Shown piece after piece: positions 47,472 to 58,716 of a stretch of 64,000 nt of DNA; position 1 is the stretch's first letter; each line of letters starts with the position of its first letter. The stretch spans positions 17,656,622-17,720,621 of the forward strand of contig NC_133123.1 in the NCBI RefSeq assembly GCF_033568475.1, in the 5' to 3' direction. The stretch is from Henckelia pumila (lineage: Eukaryota > Streptophyta > Magnoliopsida > Lamiales > Gesneriaceae). Under the pieces are notes generated by a model. The model had not been told where the DNA came from. It made no database searches and worked only from the letters and a program-made list of their open reading frames with translations. The translations under genes were made by a program, and so were the position numbers.

Positions 47472-47644
47472 TACCATCTACTACTTTTAAAAATATTGCT
47501 AAATTGAATGTTATATAAATAACACATGTTGACACTAATAATTTGCACAAATCATTGCAATTATTATAAGTGAGATGGTAACAATTGAAAAAATGGATAC
47601 GACAATTGAATGGAATATTCAAACCTTCATTCTCCTCTTCTGCT

Positions 47645-50010
47645 TTTTCTTTCTTCTTGTTGTTTGAGAAGAGTACATAATTTTATTAAAAATTTGAAGG
47701 ATTACAATCTTCATTCAAAATGTGGTAGACGAAATCAGGAGAGTGCAGATTGTGGAACGAGCGTGAAAACAAGATATCCTAACAAGATTGTGGACAACCT
47801 TGTTTGTTTGTCTGCGTGTGAAACAGACCCTGAATGATGGTAAATTACGAAGAGCTTCGCGGCACTCAGAGATAATGATACCAAATTCTGAATCGTTTTC
47901 TCGTTGCGAGCACACTACATCAATTACCACTTCGGAATCTAATTCAAAGATTACATCTTGGAGACTCATGCCTTCAATCCAACTCAGCGCTTCCTTGAAA
48001 GCCATTGCTTCTGCTGCTCTAATTTCCATTAGACCAGGGAAAAAATTAGCTTGAGCAAATATAAAGGAGCATGTTGAATCTCGAAGTACCATTCCCACCA
48101 CAACATTCCTCAAATTATTCTGTAACGACGCATCAATATTGCATTTTAAGGCAGGTGCTTGTGGTTTTTTTCCAGATGCTGATCTCCCTGTCCGTCAAAT
48201 TTCTTCTTACACATATTCCCCCGATGCTCTGCCCTCCATTCCGACAGAAACTTCATCGTTGTATCAACAACTTTGTTTGCTGTAACGGTAGTCTTATTCC
48301 ATATTTTCTCATTTCGTGTGGGATCGAGCGCTTGCCGCTTTACCAAAATTATAGCAGGTGGTAATAGTGCAACTCAAATCTTTTAAACCGCACAGCAGCC
48401 CAAGCGTCATGGTTCGATCATTCTACCCATCAAAAACAATGATTTCACCCCAACAATACCTCTCCCAATAATTGCACTCCTTGCAATCAATGAGAATCGA
48501 ACTCGTGACATTGGCTCTGATATCAATTGTAGGACCAAGCGCTTGCCGCTTTATCAAAAACTATAATGTCATGGTTCGATCGCTCTACCCAACAAGGATA
48601 ATTATTTCATCTCAACATAGCTCGAGCTCTCCAAATACCCCATAACACCATTGCCACATTTTCAATTGAGGTGTTTGAACCCTTGCTGAACATTTGAAAG
48701 AACAATTGGACAAATCCATCTGCCTCGTTTGTCAAAGAGAGTACGAGGTTCTAAATCCCAAGATTTTTCCAACAAGCTTTTGCCAACAGACATAAAATGA
48801 AGAGGTGCCAGGAGTTTTCCCATTCACTTTCACAAGTGACACATTAAATGAGAACCACCATATGTTTTTTTGGAGATTATCTCTATTTGGTAGAACTTCC
48901 TTAGCTGCACGCCACGGAAAATTCTTTACCTTCGGTGGGATATTCAAGTTCCACATTTTGCCAATCCCCTAGGGTCCTATGGTCATCCCATTCATCATCA
49001 CTCTCTTGAATGATTTTTTAACCCGAGCAAACAGAGTATTTCCCATAACTCCCATGATGCCAAATACATTTATCTCCTCCAATTCCCACATGCACGTGAA
49101 TATTCATGATTCATGTGCATCTCGATGATCAAAAAGCTCATACAACAACTCAATATCCCACTGATGAGTGAATGTGATTAAAAGATCACTTATATACAGC
49201 GAGTTGGTGTCCTTGGCTGGAGGCAAATCAACATAAAAGTTTGTTGGATCACGAAGACATGAGTCTTTTCATATTCTGATGTTGTTATCGTTTCTCAGAT
49301 GCCATCCAATTCCCCTATTCATTATAGGCTTTAAATTCCACAAACTTCGCCAAATAAAACTATGATTGTGGCCGAGAGTGGCTTCCAAGAAGGTTGAATT
49401 GGGATAGTATTTGGCTTTAATGACCCTGGCCATGAGAGAGTTTGGTTTCGAAATAAGATTACATGCTTGTTTTTCAAGTATTCCCAAGTTAAAAGATCTC
49501 AAGTTTTAGAATCTCATTCCACCCTGTATCTTTCTAGTGCAGAGCCGTTCTCAACTTATCCATTTGATGCCTCGATTTCCATCGGGTGTAGAACCCCACC
49601 AGAAAGAGTTCATAATTCGTTGGAGTTCATCAACGGTGGACTTTAGTAATAGGAAACATTCATGAAATATGAAGGTAAAGCTTAGGCCACTACCTTGAGC
49701 TAAACTTCTCTTCTTTATTTGGAAAGGATTTACCTTGCCATCCCTGATTCCGCTTCCAAATTATATCTTTTAGATAGTTGAAAATTTCTTTCTTCTTCTT
49801 TCCAATAAGCATATGGAGCCCAAGATATTTTCCAGTCCAAAAATCATTTGTAATTCCAAGGGTATCAGATAATAGTTCCTTCTGCTCCCGAACCAAGTTT
49901 CCACTAAACATAATCCTAGATTTTGCAAAGTTAATCGACTGATCTGAAGCCTCTTCATAATCTCGCAAAAACTGCTTTACAATCCCAATTCAATCTCGTT
50001 TGCCTTAAAA
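47645..50010 (-). pseudogene. LINE (L1-type) remnant, minus strand, 5'-truncated
   Basis: Reading on the minus strand: the RT C-terminal region at 49968-49690 (FAKSRIMFSGN, GKYLGLHMLIGKKKKE), ALLAK-like region and FIWRSLW at ~49500-49270, zf-RVT (WNLNIPPKVKNFPWRAAKEVLP) at 48956-48890, and a plant-type RNase H (LMEIRAAEAMAFKEAL, VIFELDSEVVIDVV) at 48113-47715. This order is the plant L1 ORF2 3' half. Stops and frameshifts abound. The RT catalytic block is missing. Confidence 0.87.
48313..48625 (-). repeat. tRNA-derived SINE-like repeat inside the LINE, partly duplicated
   Basis: On the minus strand GAGTTCGATTCTCATTG (around 48490-48506) resembles a tRNA B box (GGTTCGANNC). It follows GATATCAGAGCCAATGTCAC. 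The phrase AGCGCTTGCCGCTTTA occurs twice (~48328 and ~48538), and so does ATGGTTCGATC...CTACCCA (~48408, ~48572), so two partial units are present. Pol III promoter quality was not tested. Confidence 0.45.
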
Positions 50011-50018
50011 AAGAGAAA

Positions 50019-50592
50019 TGTAGTGACCCAGCTTGGACCACCTTCTAATTACTAGCAGTCTTAAGCATGAAATTATCTCAATAACCAAAGTACTTACATA
50101 ACAGAGTTTATTGCGAAAACTTAAAAATTGAGTACATGAAAAACCGGTGGAATACAAGCGATACTAAAACCAATGTATTTATACGACCATATGTAAAAAA
50201 CTAACTGTAGGAAGATAATCTTCTCAGTAGCCCCTGGACCTTCAACTAACCCTGCCTTGATCCTCTCGCTCCGTCCAACATGAGACCCCCCCCCCCCCCC
50301 TCCCGTGGAATGGGGTTTCCAAGGTACTACCAAGGACATGAACGAAAATCGCCAAGTACGAAAGTATGAATATACAAAACTAATATGATGCATGCACATG
50401 AGGTGACTGGATGACTGGTCAACTACCAAATCCTGGTCAGACTAGACGTCAATGCGTATGTAGCACCATCTGAGAATCTGACCGTATGGTGGCTCACACA
50501 CTCGTCTATATCATCGTAGTATCAGTTTTTGCGCATTGCGGTAACTCTCAATGCCAGACACATAAACAGATGTAGGGCTCAACGACCCTACG
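50019..50592 (-). mobile_element. Gypsy-type LTR fragment between the two LINE remnants
   Basis: On the minus strand the 3' end reads ...AGCTGGGTCACTACA (at 50019), close to the end of the 46-kb solo LTR (GGGTCGCTACA). Near the other end GTAGGG...GCCCTAC could form a hairpin. AGAAA flanks both sides (50014-50018, 50593-50597), which might be a target duplication, but the upstream end reads CG instead of TG. It is either a mutated short LTR or a 5'-truncated one. Confidence 0.5.
50286..50300. repeat. Poly-C tract
   Basis: Fifteen consecutive C, then TCCC. Confidence 0.95.
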
Positions 50593-50639
50593 AGAAAGTA
50601 TATCTCGAAGGAGATATGACCAATTCTTGAATTAATATT

Positions 50640-53540
50640 TTGAATAATAAATTAGGAAGGGATAAATTAATACAAAATGATGGTATTTACTATATTTTCG
50701 CAAATCACTTCTTTAATAATTTAAAAGTTGAGTTTTTTTTCACTTGCCCAACTCTAGCACATTTATTTTTTGTGGATGATAGACTCATATTCTTTAAGGC
50801 TACTGCAGCCAATTGTAAGAGGGTGAATTAATGAATGCCTACGGCTCCTATGAAACTACCTTTGGCCAGGTGATTAATTTTGAAAAATCAAATTTATGTG
50901 TCACTCATAATACAGATAGTGCCATAGCTCAGGAAATAAATAATTCACCGAATATCCCGATGGTCCAAGGGCATGACGTGTATCTTGGCTTTCCTACTTT
51001 TTCCCTCCGTAGTAAAAGAGTCAGTTTGGATATCTTGTATAGAAGGTGGCCGAAACGGTTAAAGGTTGGGGCAGCAGGTTTTTCTCGGCTGGTGGGAAGT
51101 AAATTCTTATCAAATTTTTACTACAAGCTATGCCTAATTATGAGATGTCATGCTTCCGAATTCCTTAGGCAACTTGAAGTGCTATTGAAAAGGAGAGTAC
51201 GAATTTTTGGTGGGGTTTAGAATGACAGAATGAAAATGCATTGGATGACTTGGGGTTCTTTATGCAAACCTAAGTGCCTTGGAGGGTTAGGATTTAGGAA
51301 ACTTGATACATTCAATAAAGCACTGCTAGCTAAGTAGGTTGGAGAATAATCCGGAATTCAACCTCTCTGGTAGCGCAGTTGCTCAAAGCTCACTACTTTA
51401 AACACTCAGACATAATGAATGAAACCTCGACAGTAATCCTTCGTACAATTGGCGTTCGTTGGTTTGGAGTCATGAGTTATTGGAGGAAGGATTATACTAG
51501 CGATTGGGTGATGGTAGTTCGATGGACATATTTCGAGACAAGTGGATTTCCTCATTAAGATCAAAGCTCAATCCAAGTGATTTTCAGGAAGGTGATAGGG
51601 TGAGTAGTCTGATTGTCGATTACCATTGGAATGAGCCACTCATTAGGAATATTTGTGTACCCCCACACATCATAAGAAATTCTCAATATTCACTTATCGT
51701 CTGTGGCAGAGAATAACACTAGATTTTGGAAATATGATACGAAAGGGCAATTCTAGGTAAAAAGCGGATATAAAATTGGAATGGATTTTCATCTTCCCCC
51801 GAAAACAAATAGAATACAGACATGATTCTGAGGTGGTGGAAGTTCTGTTGGTCGCTAATACTCCCGCACAAGCTCTGGCTGTTTTGGTGGCGAGTATACC
51901 ATAAAATTATTCCAACTGCGTTTAACTTGACCAGAAACCATGTTCCTATAGCTAAATGATGCCCTTTTGTAGAAATTCGAAAGGTTTGACTTGTCATTCA
52001 TTGCTTTATTGCTCGACTTGAGGGTGGGCTGGTATAACAATGAAATATGGCGATGATTGAAGCAATATTTGTGTATGGATATCAACCATCAAGGAAATAT
52101 GTCCGTGGCTACTAGAACATACTAGCAAAGAAGATACATAGGCTTTTATATGCCAGGCTTGGCCGGTTTGGAAGTGGAGGTGCCAGATTATGCATACGAA
52201 TGAATCACGAGAAGTACATCACCCTACCACGAGTGTCTCTTCATTCATGAATGAATAGCGGTAGGCATTACTGGTGGGACCTAATAAACGACAAGCACCT
52301 CATAATCAGTCGCCCTCTTGCTGGTGTAATCCGCCAATCGGCCAGCTAAAATTGGATTTGGATGGAGCATTCAATGCGTCGGCAAACCGCTGTGGAGTAG
52401 GGGGGTAATTAGAAATCATGAAGGCCAAGTTCTTGCGGCTTTTGGTAGAGTTATGAATTCTGCAGAGTCTGCAGTACTTGGAGAGTTGTTTGCAATTCAA
52501 GAAGGCCTCGGGATGGTTCATAAAAATTAGGGGTGATCAAACTTTTTAAATAACAGCCTGAACCGACCACACCGCACCGTTTTTTTTCTTTTTTTATAAA
52601 TAACCGTAATTTTTTTTTAAAAAAAAAATCATGAAACCACACCGCCTCGACGATGCGGTTATTTTTTTGACCGAAAACCGCCCGCACCGCACCGCCTTGT
52701 CTTATATAGTTTCTTTAAATAATTTTATTAACAACACATTAATATATAATTTCTTATATCTAATTGCACACTGTCAATTTCTCTCACAACATTCTTTTGT
52801 TATTTTCTCTTATTTATTTCTTAGCACAACACATTATTCAAAATTATTTTATAATCACGACTAGAAATGAAACTTAAAGCATCCTATTTATCTATTTTAA
52901 CTTTATTTTGATGCTTTATTTTTATCTTATATATATTATAAAATTATATTTTGTAATATTTGTGGTTATATTATCTTTAAATATGTTATTTATTATTTTT
53001 TTATATTATTTTTTTAAATAATTTGAGATTTTTTTTACGGTAATTTGAGAATTTTTTTTTCATTCTACTTATCATTAAAAAAATCGCAAACCAACCGGAA
53101 CCGCTCAAAACCGCAAAACTAATTTTATATGTAAAATCGTAATTAAAAAAATAAAGTATAACCGAACCGCAAAAAGCAACTCGGTTTAATTTTTTTTTTA
53201 AATAACCGCAAAACCGCACCGTGATCACCCCTAATAAAAAGGATTTCCACCAAATTATTGTCTCGTCTGACTCACTTTTATCAGTGCAAATAGTCCTGAA
53301 GCCAATGAGTGATTTGAGCTACATTGGGCATTGTGCTTCAGAGATTAAATCCAAGATGGCTGAGCTAGTCGTTATTTATTTATATCATGTTAGAACATCG
53401 GCTAATGAAGTGGCCAATGCCTTAGAAAAATTTGATTGTTCTTCTCTGCATCTTTTTATTAGGTGCTTGAAATTTTTTTTATTATGGTTGGTTTATATTG
53501 TAACAAGTGACATTGAATTTATTTAATAAATGTTACAATT
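50640..53540 (+). pseudogene. LINE (L1-type) remnant, plus strand, 5'-truncated, carrying a hAT MITE
   Basis: Begins within the RT with LAHLFFVDDRLIFFKA (~50745-50795; FVDD is the LINE catalytic box). Next come NFEKSNLCVTHN, YLGFPTFSLRSKR, the [20 protein letters not shown] block (~51240), LGDGSSMDIFRDKWIS, and a zf-RVT region (LILPHKLWLFWWRVYHK, ~51860). An RNase H tail, split by the MITE, ends at ~53525 (SDSLLSVQIV; HVRTSANEVANALEKF). The 3' end has a short A run (53548-53555). Stops and frameshifts make it dead. Confidence 0.87.
52528..53233. mobile_element. hAT-type MITE inside the LINE
   Basis: Inverted ends TAGGGGTGATCA (52528) and TGATCACCCCTA (to 53233), 12 bp perfect. Flanks ATAAAAAT and ATAAAAAG make a 7/8 target duplication. 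Subterminal zones are full of AACCGCACCG-type words; the centre is AT-rich. No transposase. Confidence 0.87.
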
Positions 53541-53889
53541 TGCATGTAAAAAAAAGTTGAGTTTTTTTCACCAAATTTCTATGTTACATATTGAAAATTC
53601 ACACTTTTCTTTTATGAAAATTTAACACAAAAATTCTGATGAGACGGTTTCAAAAGTCAATGTCGTGAAAGAGTTTTCTTATTTAGGTCACTCATGAATA
53701 ATTATTATTTTTTTTAATCTCAAAAGTGTTATTTTTTTAATTATAAATATGGGTAAGATTGACTTATATCACTGATAAATATCTGTGAGATCGTCTCATA
53801 TGAGACCTACTCAAAATTTAATAGACACTCAAGCTCTTAATCTTGTATGAAATTTACACATTTTACCCTTTGCCATTGACGAGTTTTTG
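53541..53889. repeat. GAGACGGTCTC-type repeat (53630-53815) and flanks
   Basis: TGATGAGACGGTTTCAAAAGTC at left (53638), ATCGTCTCATATGAGACC at right, AATATGGGTAAGATTGAC inside; same structure as 37682-37850. Confidence 0.65.
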
Positions 53890-54975
53890 GGCTTTATTAT
53901 TAATATTTTAAAAAATAATTTTTTTAAAAAAATTACTTTGATTGGTGGAATTTTGCTGAAGTATTGCAAAACTCCACCCACAACAGCGGACAATGCAATT
54001 AAAATTTCAGCGTCCGCTGCAGCCTCTTTTGTTTATTTTTATTGTTTTATTTTGTTTGTTTTATTTACCATCTTGATCATTTATTTAATAAAATGAGATT
54101 CGAAATTACATGAGCTTCTCTATTTGAAAGACAAATAATTTTCAAATAATAGATATCTTGTAAAAAGATTTCGCATATGTTTATGTGTGAGACAGGTCAA
54201 ATCGATCCATATCTACAGTAAAACTAATATTTTTAACATAAAGAATAATATTTTTCATGAGTTTGGGCGGATCAAATAACCGTCTCACAAAATTGCTCAC
54301 TTGAACCGTTTCATTGAAAATTTTTTACTTTTGAAAATGGTGGTGAACTGGACAGATATTTTTTTAAAAAAATATTAATTTTTAAAATATTAGATAATTT
54401 ATTTTTCGAAAAAAATTGTAATCCTTTTATTTTTCTAAAAAATAAATTTTTTAAATTATTTAAATATGTGTTGGTTTGGTTTTCAAAAAATAAAGAAAGA
54501 TATATGATGTCTATCCAAATCACACACAAATTTATTTTTTCAGAAAAATAAAAAGATTACAAATTTTTTTTGAAAAATAATTTACCCAATATTTTTAAAT
54601 TAAGATTTTTTTAAAAAATAGCTCTCCAGTTCACCACCATGAAAACTATTATTTTTTATGTTAAAATATTATTTTTTACTATAGATATAGATCATGAACC
54701 CATATCACGTATAAACATCCGTAAGATCTTTTCACAAGATATTGATTATTTAAATATTATTTATCTTTCAAATTAGAGAAGCTCGTGTAATTTTGAATAT
54801 CATTTTATTAAATAAATGATCAAGATGGTAAATAAAACAAAAAATAATAAAAATAATAAAAAATAAGACTAAAATCGCAGCGTCCGCTGTTGTGGGTGGA
54901 GTTTTGCAGTACTCCACCAATCAAAGTAATTTTAAAAAAATTATTTTTTTAATTATTAATAAAAAAAACCCCGAG
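53890..54975. repeat. Large inverted repeat 1 (foldback-like), ~1.1 kb
   Basis: Left-arm words recur reverse-complemented on the right: CTTTGATTGGTGGA (53936) with TCCACCAATCAAAG (54913-54926); ACAGCGGAC with GTCCGCTGT; ATCTTGATCATTTATTTAAT with its complement near 54820; GGTGGTGAACTGGA (54339-54352) with TCCAGTTCACCACC (54625-54638). The fold centre is near 54430-54490. The small ORF at 53887 lies in an arm and is not a gene. Could be a foldback or long-TIR Mutator-type element. Confidence 0.8.
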
Positions 54976-55097
54976 TTTTTGAACATGCACTGCTGCTGCG
55001 TGCCTGCGCCTAGGTAGCTTTTTTTTTTACTCAAATACATCACCTCTCGAATTTGTTTTATAATATAGCCAGATATTTTGCATTCATGTTTTTCTTA

Positions 55098-56410
55098 GCC
55101 ACACATTACTCATTTAATATTATTTTAATTATAATATATAGTCCGTGATTATTAAATTATTGAGTTATTTGCACCAAACACCCCTGTGAAATATTGAAAA
55201 TGCATACTTCTTCCATGTGAAATTTTAATAGACGTCTTCAACCCTGACCTTTTCAAAAATCATTACAGTCGCACCTTCAAATGAGTGATTATTACGCACG
55301 CGACCCTCATGCGACTTGACAAAGATTTTGATATTTTTTTTACACCAAATACCCCCGTGAAATGTTAAAAATGCATATTTGACCCATGTGAAAATAATTT
55401 TTAAATCTATTCAACCCATAATACACGATTTTCATAAACAAGTATTTAAATAATTACAATTACCAAATATTAGACTGAACTGATAAGTCAAACATATTGC
55501 CTTTTCAATTTAGGACTCTATATTATTGAATCAAAATTTAAATTTTTCGAGAATATGCATTGCACATTTATAATAAACAATAATAAAATAACATGCTTAT
55601 ATAATTCTAAATCGAAAAAGTAACATTCATGAACTTATCATTTGGTTGAATATTTTGGTATTTTTAAATATTTAAATCCTTATTTATGAATCATATTTAA
55701 TGAAAAAGTTGAAAACACAAAGTGATTTGATAAAATAATGATAAATAGTTAAAATAATAATTTTTTTATAAATAAATAAATTAAAAATTATGAATTAAAA
55801 ATTAAAATTAAAAATAAATAAAATTTAAAATCTTTGGTACTTATCATGTACTTATCATTTTGATTTAATATTTTGGTATTTTTAGGTATTTAAATCTCGT
55901 TTATGAATGCATTTTTAATGGAGAAGTTGGAAACAAGAAGAAAGTTTAAAAAAATAATTATAACAAGATAAAATAATAATATTTTTTAGAAAACAACTAT
56001 ATAATCATAATAAATTTAAAAATAAAAATAAAAATAATAAAACAAAAAATGTTTGCTAAATGTTTTATAATTAAATTTTTATAAAAATCGTGTATTATGA
56101 GTTGAATAGATTTAAAAATTATTTTCACAAGGGTCAAATATGCATTTTTAACATTTTACAGGGGTATTTGGTGCAAAAAAATATCAATATCTTTGTCCAG
56201 TCGCATGAGGAGCGCGTGCGCAACAATCACTCATTTGAAGGGGCAAGTGTGCTAATTTTTTAAAATGTATGGGTTGAAGACGCCTGTTAAAATTTCACAT
56301 GAGTGAAGTGTGCACGGGGGTGTTTGGTGCAAATAACTCAATAATTTAATACTCACGTTAACGTATTATATATTATAATTAAAATAATATTAAATGAGTA
56401 TTGTGTGGCC
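55098..56410. repeat. Large inverted repeat 2 (foldback-like), ~1.3 kb
   Basis: Outer ends GCCACACATTACTCATTT (55098) and AAATGAGTATTGTGTGGC (to ~56409). Arms of ~350 bp: GAGTTATTTGCACCAAACAC (55164) pairs with GTGTTTGGTGCAAATAACTC (~56320); CCATAATACACGATTTT pairs with AAAATCGTGTATTATG (~56085). The spacer carries two direct repeats (~55631-55720 and ~55845-55935). Target duplication not found. No coding region. Confidence 0.82.
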
Positions 56411-57364
56411 ACGTATGCTGCCTACTAGGCAGCACCCGCTCTTCGTGGCGGAGGACGCTGCCTACTGGACAGCAGTATTCATGATATTTTTTAAATTTTA
56501 CGGTATTTTTGAAATTTATTTTTTTATTTACAGTAAAAATAAAAAAAACCCCAAAACATGTGACATGTAAAATGATTTGAGAGATTGGTCGACTCAGTCT
56601 ATATTTACAATAAAAAATAATATTTTTGAAATAAAAAATAATATTTTTTTAATGAGTCGTATCGAATATGATATTCATCTAATAAAATTGATCCGTGTGA
56701 CCATTTCGTAAAAACATTTGTGATATATAAGTGGTTCTAAATAATACCATGGATAAATTATTTTGAGGAGGTTTTAATATTATCATAATGTTTGTTTCGA
56801 TTCAATGTCCTGTCCAAAGTCCAAACAAAAACAAAGAAAAGGCTCGCAGCGTTTTAGCTGAAAATTGAAGGAAAATGCTATATGTATAAATGATATTACA
56901 AGTTGGGTTACAAAATACAATTGAATTGACAAAATTATTTCTACATTTTATTTGGAAAAAATCATTCAAAAATATATAGAGGATAATTTTGTAATTACAA
57001 ATATAATTTGTAAACCAACTTGTAATCCAATTTATACTAGCATGGTCCAAAATTGAAACATGAAAAAAGCCCCCCGCCCCCACTTTCCCTCCCAGTTTTC
57101 ACCTTCCTATTTCAATTTTCTTCACCCTTTTTAAATTTCTCCCGACTCAATTTCAATAATATAATGTTAATGCCCATTCCCCATTTTTATTGAGGCCAAC
57201 AAGTGTGCTGTAATTCGAACAGACTCGGGAGCACGTACAAGGATGGTCTAATTTTTGGACTTGATTATTACTTTGATATGTTGCATCTTCTTCCCTTATG
57301 TGAATCTTATACATGGTGACGAAATGAGTATTTAATTTAAAGAGTACTGGAACAGGACTGAATC
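56411..57364. other. Intergenic DNA with short palindromes and MITE pieces
   Basis: Starts with GCTGCCTACTAGGCAGC, a 17-bp palindrome, and a near copy GCTGCCTACTGGACAGC. A degraded GAGAC-type repeat lies at 56545-56730, and a small MITE at 56875-57043. Confidence 0.5.
56875..57043. mobile_element. Small MITE with inverted ends
   Basis: ATTACAAGTTGGGTTACAAA near the left and TTTGTAAACCAACTTGTAAT near the right are inverted copies; outer ATGCTA and TAGCAT also pair. ~169 bp. Superfamily not assigned. Confidence 0.6.
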
Positions 57365-57888
57365 ATGAACCGGGCGTGGATGGACTGTGCCCCTGGCACC
57401 GTCGAGTATCGAGTGGGAGTGCTACACTTTTTACGTGTTGCATTTGTTGGGACGACTCATAATGACACGAGACCATGTCCATGTCGCAAATGCATCAACT
57501 AGGCGCGCCACGATTGGGCGACCATGTATGATCATTTGATGGTGAATGGTATATTGCGAGATTATCGCATTTGGAAATTTCACGGAGAAGTCGTCGGAGT
57601 AAGGCCTCCCGATGGCGTGACTACTGGTGGGCTCGAGGCCACAGTGGCCAGTCGTCTTTGGAGGTGATGCACACACTACAAAAGATGCAAGCTAAAGTTA
57701 TCGAGATGGAGGCGCGGCAAAAACAAAGGGAAGCACATTGGCATGCCAAGATAGGGGAGATGATTGTGCAGAATCAACAGCTCAAGAACTTCCTCCACAC
57801 CGCACAAAGCAGGGCACCCAAGCCTTCCGAGATGTATCAAGATTTCATTTCCGACGCAGGTAGCAATAACTTGGAGAAATGACCTCAT
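57365..57888 (+). pseudogene. Transposase-associated-domain (CACTA/EnSpm-type) remnant with coiled-coil tail
   Basis: From ATG 57365 the frame reads a transposase-associated domain: MNRAWMDCAPGTVEYRVGV, then CPCRKCIN, a TAG at 57500, then TMYDHLMVNGILRDY and IWKFHGE. This matches the order of the domain found at the N-terminus of plant CACTA proteins (initial W, CPC..C, DHL...G...Y..W..HGE). After HGE the sense passes by a frameshift to the frame holding an amphipathic, Q/E/K-rich helix (MHTLQKMQAKVIEMEARQK..., 57667-57840), like the C-terminal helix of such transposase or domesticated proteins. No CACTA termini seen nearby. Possibly a decayed domesticated gene. Confidence 0.7.
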
Positions 57889-58362
57889 TGATTACCATAA
57901 ACATAAATCTTTTCATTTCTCTATTTCATTGCTTACAGGATAAGCCGACCACCGGATCAAGATTTCATCCAGAGGAGGTGGATCAGAGCTATTGATCTTC
58001 GATGCATTCGACTTCAAAATCTGTACTTGGTGCCTCCCATGATGTCTAAGATTAAATCCCGTTCCCAAGTAGCTTTGTAAATGTAGTTCGAAATCCCAAC
58101 CAGTTGGTCTGAAGACTTGTTTCCAATCGCAATCTATATGTCTTGTGTCAATTTGGTTCTTGGCCGTAAACTCTAATTAGTCAGATCATGTCATGCTTGT
58201 GTTTTAGTGTACTTTCTGTCTGAATATGTAAAATCTCTATGGTTATTTAGTGTTATGTATGTTATTGAAAACTTGAGAGAAGAGCATGGAAAATGACTGG
58301 AAAAAAGCACACGAATTCCCTCTAAACGAAGCAAAGAATATTCAACAAGTAACTCGGAAAGA
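57889..58362. other. Region between the TAD remnant and the small ORF
   Basis: 57940-58160 has exon-like base composition (TTGCTTACAG|GATAAGCCG at 57940 could be an acceptor) and may be the 3' exon/UTR of the TAD locus. No other feature. Confidence 0.4.
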
Positions 58363-58716
58363 TTGAATTTTTTCTTTCATTTCATTCCAAACCCAATGGA
58401 AAGAAGCTGCATTATCTTCACGATCATAGGAATGGCAGCATCTTTCCTTCTTCAAATCCAGAAAAGAAATGATAAAAGAAGAATAATAAGAGAGAAATTA
58501 ACTATGGTGGATGAAGCACTAGCAGAAGCAGAGGGAAGAGTGAGGATCTACGAAGAAAGACACGATCGGATTCTTAATCAAATATGCTCTTATTACATGA
58601 TGAATCACAATCTGGAAGAATCGTTGATGGGTGCTAAAGATGCCATGAATGAAGCTCTGGAGTTTGCTGTTGCTCTCAGGAGATTGAAATTGGAGATTAC
58701 ATCTTCATTCTTTTGA
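58363..58716 (+). CDS. Small membrane-anchored coiled-coil protein, function unknown
   Basis: 117 codons from 58363, or 106 if the second Met at 58396 (MERSCIIF) is used. A hydrophobic stretch SCIIFTIIGMAASFLLQI (~residues 15-32) could be a signal anchor. A charged helix rich in E/K/R follows (IREKLTMVDEALAEAEGRVR to SLMGAKDAMNEALEF), predicted as coiled coil by its heptad look. I do not recognise a named family. Codon use and an uninterrupted frame in AT-rich surroundings support a real gene; the unspliced form and length are unverified. Confidence 0.55.
   Translation: MNFFFHFIPNPMERSCIIFTIIGMAASFLLQIQKRNDKRRIIREKLTMVDEALAEAEGRVRIYEERHDRILNQICSYYMMNHNLEESLMGAKDAMNEALEFAVALRRLKLEITSSFF

Larger units (their letters stand above)
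45465..47498. mobile_element. Non-autonomous hAT element, interrupted by a solo LTR
   Basis: Left end CAGTGTTCTAAAAGGCGG, right end CTTTTAAAAATATTG (degenerate inverted repeat). A perfect 8-bp duplication CTAAATTG flanks it (45457-45464, 47499-47506). Without the inner LTR and its target copy it is ~549 bp. Subterminal GCCTAGGCG-like words (GCCCAGGCGCTAGACGG, GGCCTAGGCGACTGCC) are inverted between the two ends. Confidence 0.87.
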
